From NCBI GenBank assembly GCA_045641345.1, contig JAZUGR010000030.1:58786-122785 (forward strand): a stretch of DNA of 64,000 nucleotides, read 5' to 3'. Position numbers and translations under genes: made by a program. Positions 17,290 to 24,587 of this stretch are shown here, piece by piece. The notes under the pieces were generated by a model. That model did no database searches, was not told where the DNA came from, and worked only from the letters and a program-made list of their open reading frames with translations. Each line of letters begins with the position of its first letter. The stretch's first letter is position 1. The stretch is from Cacconaster sp045641345 (lineage in GTDB: Bacteria; Bacteroidota; Bacteroidia; Bacteroidales; UBA932).

Positions 17290-18240
17290 ATGAAAAAAAC
17301 AGCAACAATCCTCGCCATCCTCTGCCTCGTGGCTGTTCTGCCGGCACGGGCCGAAGGTCAGGCCGACACCACCAGCCTGCCCAAATTATGGACCAAGGGG
17401 CTCTCGACCCAGATAGGATTCTCGCAGATGTCCCTCACCAACTGGGCGGCCGGCGGACAGGGGTCGATTTCGCTCGACGCATACGTTGACGGCATCGCCA
17501 ATTACAAGAAAGACCGCTTCATCTGGGACAACGAGCTCCAGCTCGGATACGGCTTCATCCAGCAGTTCGACGGGAGCAAGCTCAAGAAGAGCGACGACCG
17601 CATCATCCTCGACAGCAAGTTCGGATACGAGGCCACCCAGAAGCTCTACATATCGGCAGTATTCAACTTCAGGTCGCAGTTCGCCAACGGCTACAACTAT
17701 CAGGAGGAAGACGAAGACGGCAACTACACCCTCACTTCCAAGCCGTTCGCCCCTGCATATATCTCACTCGGTCTCGGTGTCGACTACCAGCCGTGGAACT
17801 GGCTTTCGATCAACTTCGCGCCACTTACGGCAAAGGCCACTGTGGTCGGAGACCCGGAGCTGAGGGAACTCTACGGCAACCGCGCCGACGAGTCGTGCAG
17901 AATGGACCTGGGCGCCCAGTTGAAGGTCGGCGCCAAGGTTGAGATAAAGAACTTCAAAGTGGGCTCCGACATGACGTTCTTCTCCAATTACCTTGACCAC
18001 CCTCTCGACATAAAGGTGAACTGGGACCTCAACGTGGAGGCCAAGATATCAAATTTCTTTGCCGTGACGTTGCGTACCAACCTCATATACGACAGCAAGA
18101 TAAAGAGCAAGATACTGCGCGATGACGAAGGCTCCCCCGTGGTTGACCCCGAAACCGGCAAGAACGTGATGGTGGCCGCAGTGCAGTTCAAGGAGCTCTT
18201 CAGCGTAGGATTCACATACACCATCGGTGCAACGAAGTGA
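17290..18240 (+). CDS. DUF3078 family exported protein
   Basis: About 316 residues. A signal peptide ends near PARAEG. The mature part opens with LWTKGLSTQIGFSQMSLTNWAAGG, the hallmark of the Bacteroidota DUF3078 family, and continues as amphipathic beta-strands (YISLGLGVDYQPWNWLSINFAP), consistent with an outer-membrane beta-barrel. The function of the family is not known. I chose ATG 17290 over the TTG at 17284. Its 3' end overlaps the GTG start of tilS by 14 bp. Confidence 0.85.
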   Translation: MKKTATILAILCLVAVLPARAEGQADTTSLPKLWTKGLSTQIGFSQMSLTNWAAGGQGSISLDAYVDGIANYKKDRFIWDNELQLGYGFIQQFDGSKLKKSDDRIILDSKFGYEATQKLYISAVFNFRSQFANGYNYQEEDEDGNYTLTSKPFAPAYISLGLGVDYQPWNWLSINFAPLTAKATVVGDPELRELYGNRADESCRMDLGAQLKVGAKVEIKNFKVGSDMTFFSNYLDHPLDIKVNWDLNVEAKISNFFAVTLRTNLIYDSKIKSKILRDDEGSPVVDPETGKNVMVAAVQFKELFSVGFTYTIGATK

Positions 18241-19549
18241 CATACCGGAGCGGTTCGGCTCTGAAATTGCCGCATCCGAAGGAAGCGGTGGAAAGCTGCC
18301 CACCTTTCTGCTGGGTGTCAGCGGCGGCATTGATTCAATGACGATGCTGAGGCTGTTTATGGACAGCCCGCTCGGGATTGTGTTCCAGGTGGCGCATATG
18401 AACTTCTCGCTCAGAGGCGACGAGAGCGACGGCGACCAGGCGCTGGTGGAGCGGTTCTGCTCCGAAAACGGCATAGTCTGCCACACCCGAAAGGTCGATA
18501 CGGCCTCCTACGCAGTCTCCAAAGGCATTTCCATCGAGATGGCCGCAAGGGAGTTGCGTTACGAATGGTTCAACACCCTGCTCGAGGAGCTGCATCTCGA
18601 CCGCATTGCCGTAGCGCACAATCTCAACGATTCAGTCGAAACCCTCTACCTCAATCTGCTGCGCGGCACGGGAATCAAGGGCCTTTCCGGAATAAATGCC
18701 GTTTCGGGCCGCGTGTTCAGACCGATGCTCGGCTTCACGAGGGCCGAAATCGAAAAGTTCGCCGCCGCAAGCGAAGTTCCGTTCAGAGTGGATTCCACGA
18801 ATCTCGAGTCAGAGTATGCCCGCAACCGCATCCGCAACGAGGTGTTCCCGCATTTCGCGGCGATAAACCCCTCGTTCCTGGCCACGGCACGGAGCAATAT
18901 GAAGCATTTCAGTCAGGGATGGGAAATAATAGCCGAAGATATGCAGCGCTTCTCCGAGCGCGCCTGCCACAGCGCCGGCGGAGTCCTGACTATCGATATC
19001 CCGCAGCTTGAAGATGCAGGGCACGTCTCGTTCAGGCTGCATCTCCTGCTTGAAAAATACGGATTCAACCCGTCTCAGGCCGAGGCGGCAGCCTCTTCTC
19101 TCGAGGGGCGCAGCGGCGGTGTATTCACGTCGGCCACCCACACCCTCGTGCGCGACCGCGGGAAGCTCAAGGTATATCCCTCGTCAGGAGTCTCCACACC
19201 CGAGGGATGCCGCGTAAGGGTTTTCAGCCGCACGGAGGGCTTCGACCCGCACAATGCGCCCGAAGGTATCCTGTATGCCGATGCCGACCTGCTCAGGCTG
19301 CCCCTCTCCTGCCGCCGATGGAAGGCGGCCGACAGATTCCGCCCTCTGGGGATGAAGAACTTCCGCAAAGTGAGCGATTTTTTCAAGGATATCAAACTCG
19401 ACGTGGAGCAGAAAAAACGCGCCACGATTGTCACGATGCCTGCCGACGACGGCACGGAACAGATTGTGTGCATACTCGGAATCCGGCTTGACGACAGATG
19501 GCGCATCAGCGAAAAGACCGCCAGCATAGCCGAGATCTCGGCTCAATGA
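18227..19549 (+). CDS. tilS: tRNA(Ile)-lysidine synthase
   Basis: Converts C34 of the CAU-anticodon tRNA-Ile to lysidine with ATP and lysine, an essential decoding step. The PP-loop GVSGGIDSM is at residues 30-38; an N-terminal adenylation domain with AHNLNDSVETLYLNLLRGTGIKGL and a C-terminal TilS domain (FRPLGMKNFRKVSDFFKD) follow. No ATG lies before the PP-loop, so the GTG at 18227, inside the end of the DUF3078 gene, is the likely start. Length 440 is normal for the family. Confidence 0.93.
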   Translation: MQRSDIPERFGSEIAASEGSGGKLPTFLLGVSGGIDSMTMLRLFMDSPLGIVFQVAHMNFSLRGDESDGDQALVERFCSENGIVCHTRKVDTASYAVSKGISIEMAARELRYEWFNTLLEELHLDRIAVAHNLNDSVETLYLNLLRGTGIKGLSGINAVSGRVFRPMLGFTRAEIEKFAAASEVPFRVDSTNLESEYARNRIRNEVFPHFAAINPSFLATARSNMKHFSQGWEIIAEDMQRFSERACHSAGGVLTIDIPQLEDAGHVSFRLHLLLEKYGFNPSQAEAAASSLEGRSGGVFTSATHTLVRDRGKLKVYPSSGVSTPEGCRVRVFSRTEGFDPHNAPEGILYADADLLRLPLSCRRWKAADRFRPLGMKNFRKVSDFFKDIKLDVEQKKRATIVTMPADDGTEQIVCILGIRLDDRWRISEKTASIAEISAQ

Positions 19550-19550
19550 C

Positions 19551-20246
19551 CTATTCCAGAAACGAAAGCGAATCAGGGCCTTCGGCCGAAAGCAGGTCGA
19601 CAATCGAAAGATTGGGTATGAACACCGTACCGGGCACTATCCCGGCGATGGCCCCGGGCACCTTCGAGGCCACCTGAGTGCGGTCTTCAAACACCTGGAA
19701 CCACGGACGAAGCGCGCCATATTCCTCCAGGAGGCTCTTCCCCCTGTACTTGGGTTGGATACGCTCCCTGAAGTCCCCTTCATCATACTTCTGCCGAAAC
19801 TCGTCGGTCAGGACGATGTCGGCTTTGAGACCGAGGAGAGAGAGAATCTTTTCGAGCAGAAGGAGATTGAGGTCAAAAAGGAACGTCTCCCTGCGGTCGA
19901 GGACGGAGAAGATTGCATCCTTGTAATAAGGGAAGAAAGCCGAAGAATTGTATGAGGCCTCCAGGGCCCTCTTGTGGCGCACTATCCAGGGGCCGCCGTA
20001 GTCGATTCTTACGTCGCGTATCGGTATCCTGCCAGGGGAGCCACCCTCCGCAGAGGGATGCAGGACAGGAATCGACAGGGTCTCCATACCCTGTGAAGAG
20101 AATATGCGGCAACGGGTGCGGTACGACTGCTTGAGATAGGTTTCACACTGCTCTATCAGCACACGGCCGCTGTGGGCTATGGCGTAGAAATATTCGGCCG
20201 GCGGAAGATACGCAGTGGTCAGGACCGCCTGTTGGAAGCGTGGCAT
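19551..20246 (-). CDS. WbqC-like family protein
   Basis: About 231 residues. Recognisable WbqC-family features are an N-terminal LPPAEYFYAIAHSGRVLIEQCETYLKQSYR-like segment (residues about 12-42), RIDYGGPWIVRHKRALEASYNSSAFFPYY and the later RFxDxx region. Members occur in O-antigen or lipid-linked sugar loci and the biochemical role is unsettled. The ATG at 20246 overlaps the lpxA TAA as TAATG; a GTG at 20258 is possible. It is the last gene of the lpxD-lpxC-lpxA run, implying a link with lipid A or surface glycan. Its stop is one base from the convergent tilS stop. Confidence 0.8.
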   Translation of the reverse strand: MPRFQQAVLTTAYLPPAEYFYAIAHSGRVLIEQCETYLKQSYRTRCRIFSSQGMETLSIPVLHPSAEGGSPGRIPIRDVRIDYGGPWIVRHKRALEASYNSSAFFPYYKDAIFSVLDRRETFLFDLNLLLLEKILSLLGLKADIVLTDEFRQKYDEGDFRERIQPKYRGKSLLEEYGALRPWFQVFEDRTQVASKVPGAIAGIVPGTVFIPNLSIVDLLSAEGPDSLSFLE

Positions 20247-21025
20247 TATCTGCCGCACTTTATGATACCGCGTGCGGAACCCTTGATGAAGGAGAGTATG
20301 GTGTCGCGCTCCGCGCTTTGGGCGAAGTCACCCTCGACCTTTGCGCAGGCATCCGACACGTTGAGTCCTGATTCGTATATCACGTTGTATATGCTGCGGA
20401 TCTCGTCGATCTGGGCATTTGTGAACCCCCTGCGCCGCAGACCAACGATGTTGACCCCTTCGTAAACGGTGGGAAAGCGGCTCGCTATCACAAACGGAGG
20501 CACGTCCTTGTTGACGGCCGAAGCCCCTCCTATCATGGCGTGCGTACCTATGTGGGAGAACTGGTGCACCAGCGACCCGCCGCCGCATATCACCCAGTCT
20601 TCCAGGTCGCTCTCCCCCGCCAGACCGGTATAGCTCGAAAGGATCACGTGGTTGCCCACACGGCAGTCGTGGGCTATATGCACATACGACATTATCAAGC
20701 AGTTGCTGCCGACCACGGTTTTGTATTTGCCGCTGGCGGCCGTACCCCTGTTGATGGTGGCGCACTCCCTGATGTTGGTGTTGTCGCCTATCTCCACCCA
20801 CGTCTGCTCGCCGTCGAACTTCAGATCCTGCGGCACGGCGCCTATCACCGCACCGGGGAACACGTTGCAGCCGCGGCCCATCTTCACGTAATCGTATATC
20901 GTGGCGTGAGGGCCTATCGTGCAGCCGTCACCTATCTCCACATTGCCTGCGATATAGCAGAACGGGCCAATATTGACCCCTGAGCCTATCTTCGCATCGG
21001 GATGGATGAAACTTGTATTGTCCAT
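20246..21025 (-). CDS. lpxA: UDP-N-acetylglucosamine O-acyltransferase
   Basis: First step of lipid A synthesis: acylates the 3-OH of UDP-GlcNAc using hydroxyacyl-ACP. The 259-residue protein shows left-handed beta-helix hexapeptide repeats from residue 1 to about 180 (IGSGVNIGPFCYIAGNVEIG) and the catalytic-His segment MSYVHIAHDCRVGNHVIL. A C-terminal helical part follows. It is 4 bp downstream of lpxC and couples to the WbqC gene by TAATG. Confidence 0.97.
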   Translation of the reverse strand: MDNTSFIHPDAKIGSGVNIGPFCYIAGNVEIGDGCTIGPHATIYDYVKMGRGCNVFPGAVIGAVPQDLKFDGEQTWVEIGDNTNIRECATINRGTAASGKYKTVVGSNCLIMSYVHIAHDCRVGNHVILSSYTGLAGESDLEDWVICGGGSLVHQFSHIGTHAMIGGASAVNKDVPPFVIASRFPTVYEGVNIVGLRRRGFTNAQIDEIRSIYNVIYESGLNVSDACAKVEGDFAQSAERDTILSFIKGSARGIIKCGR

Positions 21026-21029
21026 AAGT

Positions 21030-21929
21030 CTATTTTTTATACCGCGACATCAATGCCTTGACAGCGGCAGTATTTACTGCATGACCCGGTTTGAAAGCTG
21101 TGACACGGGCCTTCATCGGCCTGCCTGCAAGAGCGAAGTCACCCATGACGTCGAGAAGCTTGTGGCGGGCGCATTCATTGTCGAAGCGGAGTTTGACGTT
21201 GTTCAGGTAACCCGAAGGGATACGCTTCAGACTGGTTACGTTGAAAATCGACTTCATCCGCTCGATGGTCTCGCCGGAGACCTCCTCCTCCACGATGACT
21301 ATGGCGTTGTCCATATCGCCCCCCTTGATGAGGTTGTTGGCAAGAAGGAATTCTATTTCGTGGAAGAAACAGAAAGTGCGGCAGTTGCCTATTTCGGACG
21401 CATAGTCCATTGTATCGTCGAAATGAGCATCCTGATGGCTGACCACCCTGGAGGGATATTCTATGCTCACGTCCACCTCGAAATGATTGGAAGGCTCGAC
21501 GCGTATCACGGAATCGCCGCTGCGGTATTCGAATGGCTCGTCAACGGACAGGTACTCCCTGTCGGCCGACTGGGCCTTGAGACCGTCTTTCTGAATGGCA
21601 TCTACATATGCCAGGGCGCTGCCGTCGAGAATGGGAACCTCCTTGTTGGTAAGACGGATGAGCGCATTGTCGACGCCCAGGCCCGACAATGCCGAAAGCA
21701 CATGCTCGGTAGTGATGACATCGGCTCCTGCACACCTTATGCACGTGCTGCGGTCGGTGGTGGTGAGGTTGTCTATCACGGCGCCGACCCTGGCCCCGCC
21801 GAGATCGGTGCGCTCAAACACAATCCCGTGGTCGATGGGAGCCGGGAGGATGGTCATTCCGACAGTCCCTCCGGTATGAAGCCCCTTGCCGAGGAAGGTG
21901 TATTCCTTATTCAGAGTGTGCTGTTTCAT
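21030..21929 (-). CDS. lpxC: UDP-3-O-acyl-GlcNAc deacetylase, stand-alone
   Basis: Zinc deacetylase committing to lipid A synthesis. The 299-residue protein has expected residues: H76 in TTEHVLSAL, H256 and D264 in HKLLDVMGD as zinc ligands, and catalytic H283 in PGHAVN. Most Bacteroidota LpxC proteins I know are fused to a FabZ dehydratase of about 150 residues; here the protein stops at SRYKK with no FabZ, and lpxA follows after 4 bp. The start is the ATG overlapping the lpxD stop (ATGA, 21929-21926); upstream codons of the open frame lie inside lpxD. Confidence 0.95.
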   Translation of the reverse strand: MKQHTLNKEYTFLGKGLHTGGTVGMTILPAPIDHGIVFERTDLGGARVGAVIDNLTTTDRSTCIRCAGADVITTEHVLSALSGLGVDNALIRLTNKEVPILDGSALAYVDAIQKDGLKAQSADREYLSVDEPFEYRSGDSVIRVEPSNHFEVDVSIEYPSRVVSHQDAHFDDTMDYASEIGNCRTFCFFHEIEFLLANNLIKGGDMDNAIVIVEEEVSGETIERMKSIFNVTSLKRIPSGYLNNVKLRFDNECARHKLLDVMGDFALAGRPMKARVTAFKPGHAVNTAAVKALMSRYKK

Positions 21930-22894
21930 TTTTTCTGTTTTGCGTTCTGTCTGAAGATGGCGTATGCCCTCATATATTCGCGATGGTCCAGTGCAGGGAA
22001 GCCCATAAGTACCCTGCCCTCCTCCTTGACCGAACTTATCACTCCAGTGCGGGAAGCCACGGTGGTATGGTCGGCGATGGTGACATGGCCCACGATACCG
22101 CTCTGGCCGCCTATTATGCACTGCTTCCCGACCTTGGCCGAGCCGGCGATGCCGCTCATGGCCGCCATTACGGTGTTTTCGCCGATCTCCACGTTATGTG
22201 CGACCTGGCACAGATTGTCGATCTTCACCCCTTTGTGGACTATGGTCGAGCCCATCGTGGAGCGGTCGACCGTGGTGGAGGCTCCTATTTCCACGTTGTC
22301 TTCCAGCACCACGTTACCGGTCTGCTGTATCTTTTTGTACGAGCCGTCGGGGCACGGAGCGAATCCGAATCCGTCGGCGCCTATCACGGCATTGGAGTGG
22401 ATTATGCAGTTGTCGCCTATCACGCAGTCGTGGTATATCTTGACCCCGGGATAGATTATGCAACCGCGCCCCACCTTGACTCCGGGTCCGATGTACACCT
22501 GCGGGTAGATGTGGGTGCCGCGCCCTATCCTGGCCGAGCATGCGATATGGATGCTGCCAATCAGGAATCTGGCGACCAGGCGGTTGCCGCGCACGGCAGC
22601 CTTGCGCATCGAGCTGAACCAGTCGAGGAGGTCGGCCACAGCCTTGTAGGCGTCGTCGACCTTGACCAGAGTGGCCGAAACCGGCTCCTTGGGCTCGAAG
22701 GTCCTGTTGACAAGGATTATGCTCGCCTTGCTCGAATATACATAATGCTCGTATTTGGGATTGGCGAAGAAACAGATTGTTCCGGGCCGTCCGTTCTCTA
22801 TGCGGGCCGGAGCCGACACGAGCGCTCCGCCGTCGCCCACGACCTCACCGCCGAGGCGCTGTGCTATATCGTCTGCTGATGCTGAAAATTTCAT
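21926..22894 (-). CDS. lpxD: UDP-3-O-acylglucosamine N-acyltransferase
   Basis: Third lipid A step, N-acylation of UDP-3-O-acyl-glucosamine. About 322 residues from the ATG at 22894. An N-terminal uridine-binding domain (to about residue 100) leads into hexapeptide repeats with the signature NAVIGADGFGFAP and the catalytic-His context CQVAHNVEIG. It is first in the lpxD-lpxC-lpxA-WbqC run. A perfect -7 box (TATCTTTG, 22917-22910) lies 15 nt upstream, so the TTG-initiated longer form is rejected. Confidence 0.96.
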   Translation of the reverse strand: MKFSASADDIAQRLGGEVVGDGGALVSAPARIENGRPGTICFFANPKYEHYVYSSKASIILVNRTFEPKEPVSATLVKVDDAYKAVADLLDWFSSMRKAAVRGNRLVARFLIGSIHIACSARIGRGTHIYPQVYIGPGVKVGRGCIIYPGVKIYHDCVIGDNCIIHSNAVIGADGFGFAPCPDGSYKKIQQTGNVVLEDNVEIGASTTVDRSTMGSTIVHKGVKIDNLCQVAHNVEIGENTVMAAMSGIAGSAKVGKQCIIGGQSGIVGHVTIADHTTVASRTGVISSVKEEGRVLMGFPALDHREYMRAYAIFRQNAKQKK

Positions 22895-22909
22895 GGTATA
22901 AAAATCCCA

Positions 22910-22917
22910 CAAAGATA
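22910..22917 (-). promoter_or_regulatory. -7 box TATCTTTG of the lpx run
   Basis: Perfect TAnnTTTG on the minus strand 15 nt before the lpxD ATG. Confidence 0.6.
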
Positions 22918-22941
22918 AACATATTCCGGCATAATCGAAAT

Positions 22942-22972
22942 TTTGATTGTAAGCTTTTTTTCCATACCTTTG
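22942..22972 (+). promoter_or_regulatory. Complete Bacteroidota promoter of the rimP-nusA-infB operon
   Basis: TTTG (22942-22945), 19-nt spacer, TACCTTTG (22965-22972): a full match to the -33/-7 pattern of the Bacteroidota primary sigma factor. The start should fall near 22976-22979, giving a leader of about 55 nt with a hairpin. Confidence 0.75.
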
Positions 22973-22994
22973 TCACGCAGTTGATGATGTAGTG

Positions 22995-23017
22995 AAGGGA
23001 GCCCGCAAGGCTCCCTT
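22995..23017 (+). promoter_or_regulatory. Leader hairpin before rimP (candidate attenuator)
   Basis: A perfect 9-bp stem AAGGGAGCC/GGCTCCCTT with loop CGCAA, then GTTTATT. It sits inside the predicted 5' leader, about 15 nt before the rimP ATG. A terminator-like or protein-binding hairpin ahead of an operon that contains nusA suggests leader control; the T-run is weak. Confidence 0.55.
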
Positions 23018-23031
23018 GTTTATTGCAGATT

Positions 23032-23295
23032 ATGATAGAAAAAGCTACGGTGGAGGCCATCGCCTCCCGATATCTTGAAAACACCGGCCTCTCACTCGTC
23101 AGGGTAAAGGTCAGCAAGGACAACGACATAACCGTGTTCATCCACCGCAAGGAGGGTGTATGCATCGACGATTGCGTGGAGTTGAGCCGCCACATCGAAG
23201 CCGCTCTCGACCGCGACAAGGAAGATTTCTCCCTCACCGTGAGTTCCGCCGGAACCTCATACAAGGATGAGGATGACGAAGATGAAACAATATAG
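23032..23295 (+). CDS. rimP: RimP-like protein lacking the C-terminal domain
   Basis: An 87-residue product that matches only the N-terminal domain of the 30S maturation factor RimP (SLVRVKVSKDNDITVFIHRKEGVCIDDCVELSRHIEAAL, then FSLTVSSAG). Normal RimP is about 150 residues with a C-terminal SH3-like domain; here the frame ends in an acidic tail (DEDDEDETI) and nusA starts 21 bp later, so there is no room for the second domain. Position ahead of nusA-infB confirms identity. The ATG at 23032 is preferred over a TTG at 23023. Confidence 0.85.
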   Translation: MIEKATVEAIASRYLENTGLSLVRVKVSKDNDITVFIHRKEGVCIDDCVELSRHIEAALDRDKEDFSLTVSSAGTSYKDEDDEDETI

Positions 23296-23316
23296 TCAAA
23301 ATCAATAAATCAGAAA

Positions 23317-24564
23317 ATGGAAGTGAACCTTATCGGCACTTTTGCCGAATTCAAAGAACAGAAGAACATCGACAGGCCCACGATGATGAGCGTGCTCGAG
23401 GACGTGTTCCGCACACAGCTTGCAAGGATGTACGGCGAAACGGCCAAGTTCGACATAATCATCAATATCGACAAGGGCGACCTTGAGATTTACCGTACGC
23501 GTGCAGTTGTCGAGACGGTCGAGGACCCGTCGGCCGAGATATCCCTCGAAGAGGTGCACAAAATCGACGACTCGTTCGAGGTGGGCGAAGACTACACCGA
23601 AAAGGTGGAGCTCTCCGATTTCGGGCGCAGGGGAATCCTCAACATCAGGCAGAACCTCTCCGGAAGGATAATGGACATCGAAAAGGCCAACCTTTACAAC
23701 AAATACAAGGAAAAGGTGGGCGAAATAGTGGTTGGTGAAGTTTACCAGGCCTGGAAGAGGGAAGTCCTCATAATGGACGAGGACAACAACGAACTCGTAC
23801 TTCCGAAGTCCGAGCAGATCCCTTCGGACTTCTTCCGCAAGGGCGATACGGTCAAAGCCGTGATAACCAGCGTTGAAATGCGCAACAACACACCCGTCAT
23901 CACCCTCTCGCGTACCGCTCCGCTCTTCCTCGAGCGTCTGTTCGAGCAGGAGGTTCCCGAAATCTTCGACGGTCTGATCACCATCAAGAAAGTGGTCCGC
24001 ATTCCGGGCGAAAGGGCGAAGGTTGCAGTCGAGTCGTACGACGACCGCATCGATCCGGTAGGAGCCTGCGTGGGAGTGAAAGGCTCGCGCATCCACGGCA
24101 TCGTCCGCGAACTGCGCAACGAGAACATCGACATCATAAACTGGACGTCCAACACGCAGCTCCTCGTGCAGAGAGCCCTCTCTCCGGCCAAGATATCCTC
24201 GATGGAAATCGACGAAAAGGCAAAGGAAATCAGGGTCAACCTCAAAACGTCGGAGGTATCGCTGGCAATCGGACGCAACGGAAGCAACATCAAGCTTGCC
24301 GGAATGCTTGCCGGATACGAAATCGACGTGTACAGGGATATCGAAGAGGATGAAGTTGACGAGGAGGACGTACTTCTCGACGATTTCAACGACGAGATAG
24401 AGCAGTGGATAATCGACGCCCTCAAGGGCATCGGATGCGACACGGCCAAGAGCGTGCTCGCAATCCCCGCCGACGAGATTGCCCAGCGGGCCGATCTCGA
24501 AACCGAAACCGTCAGCGAGGTCCTGTCGATCCTCAAGGCTGAATTTGCAGAAGAAAACAACTAA
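23317..24564 (+). CDS. nusA: Transcription termination/antitermination factor NusA
   Basis: Binds RNA polymerase and nascent RNA to control pausing and termination. Domain order is an N-terminal polymerase-binding domain (1-125), S1 (about 130-200, VGEIVVGEVYQAWKREVLIM), KH1 with GACVGVKGSRIHGIVREL, KH2 with LAIGRNGSNIKLA (about 315-327) and a short acidic C-terminal stretch with a partial helix-hairpin-helix. Length 415 is normal. Second gene of the rimP-nusA-infB operon. Confidence 0.97.
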   Translation: MEVNLIGTFAEFKEQKNIDRPTMMSVLEDVFRTQLARMYGETAKFDIIINIDKGDLEIYRTRAVVETVEDPSAEISLEEVHKIDDSFEVGEDYTEKVELSDFGRRGILNIRQNLSGRIMDIEKANLYNKYKEKVGEIVVGEVYQAWKREVLIMDEDNNELVLPKSEQIPSDFFRKGDTVKAVITSVEMRNNTPVITLSRTAPLFLERLFEQEVPEIFDGLITIKKVVRIPGERAKVAVESYDDRIDPVGACVGVKGSRIHGIVRELRNENIDIINWTSNTQLLVQRALSPAKISSMEIDEKAKEIRVNLKTSEVSLAIGRNGSNIKLAGMLAGYEIDVYRDIEEDEVDEEDVLLDDFNDEIEQWIIDALKGIGCDTAKSVLAIPADEIAQRADLETETVSEVLSILKAEFAEENN

Positions 24565-24587
24565 CCACAAACAACCGGGAGCGAACT

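Noticed and set aside
23302..24570. A 422-codon frame antisense to all of nusA
   Set aside because: The nusA frame has full domain structure. GC-rich codon bias often leaves the opposite strand open; the antisense product has no recognisable motif.
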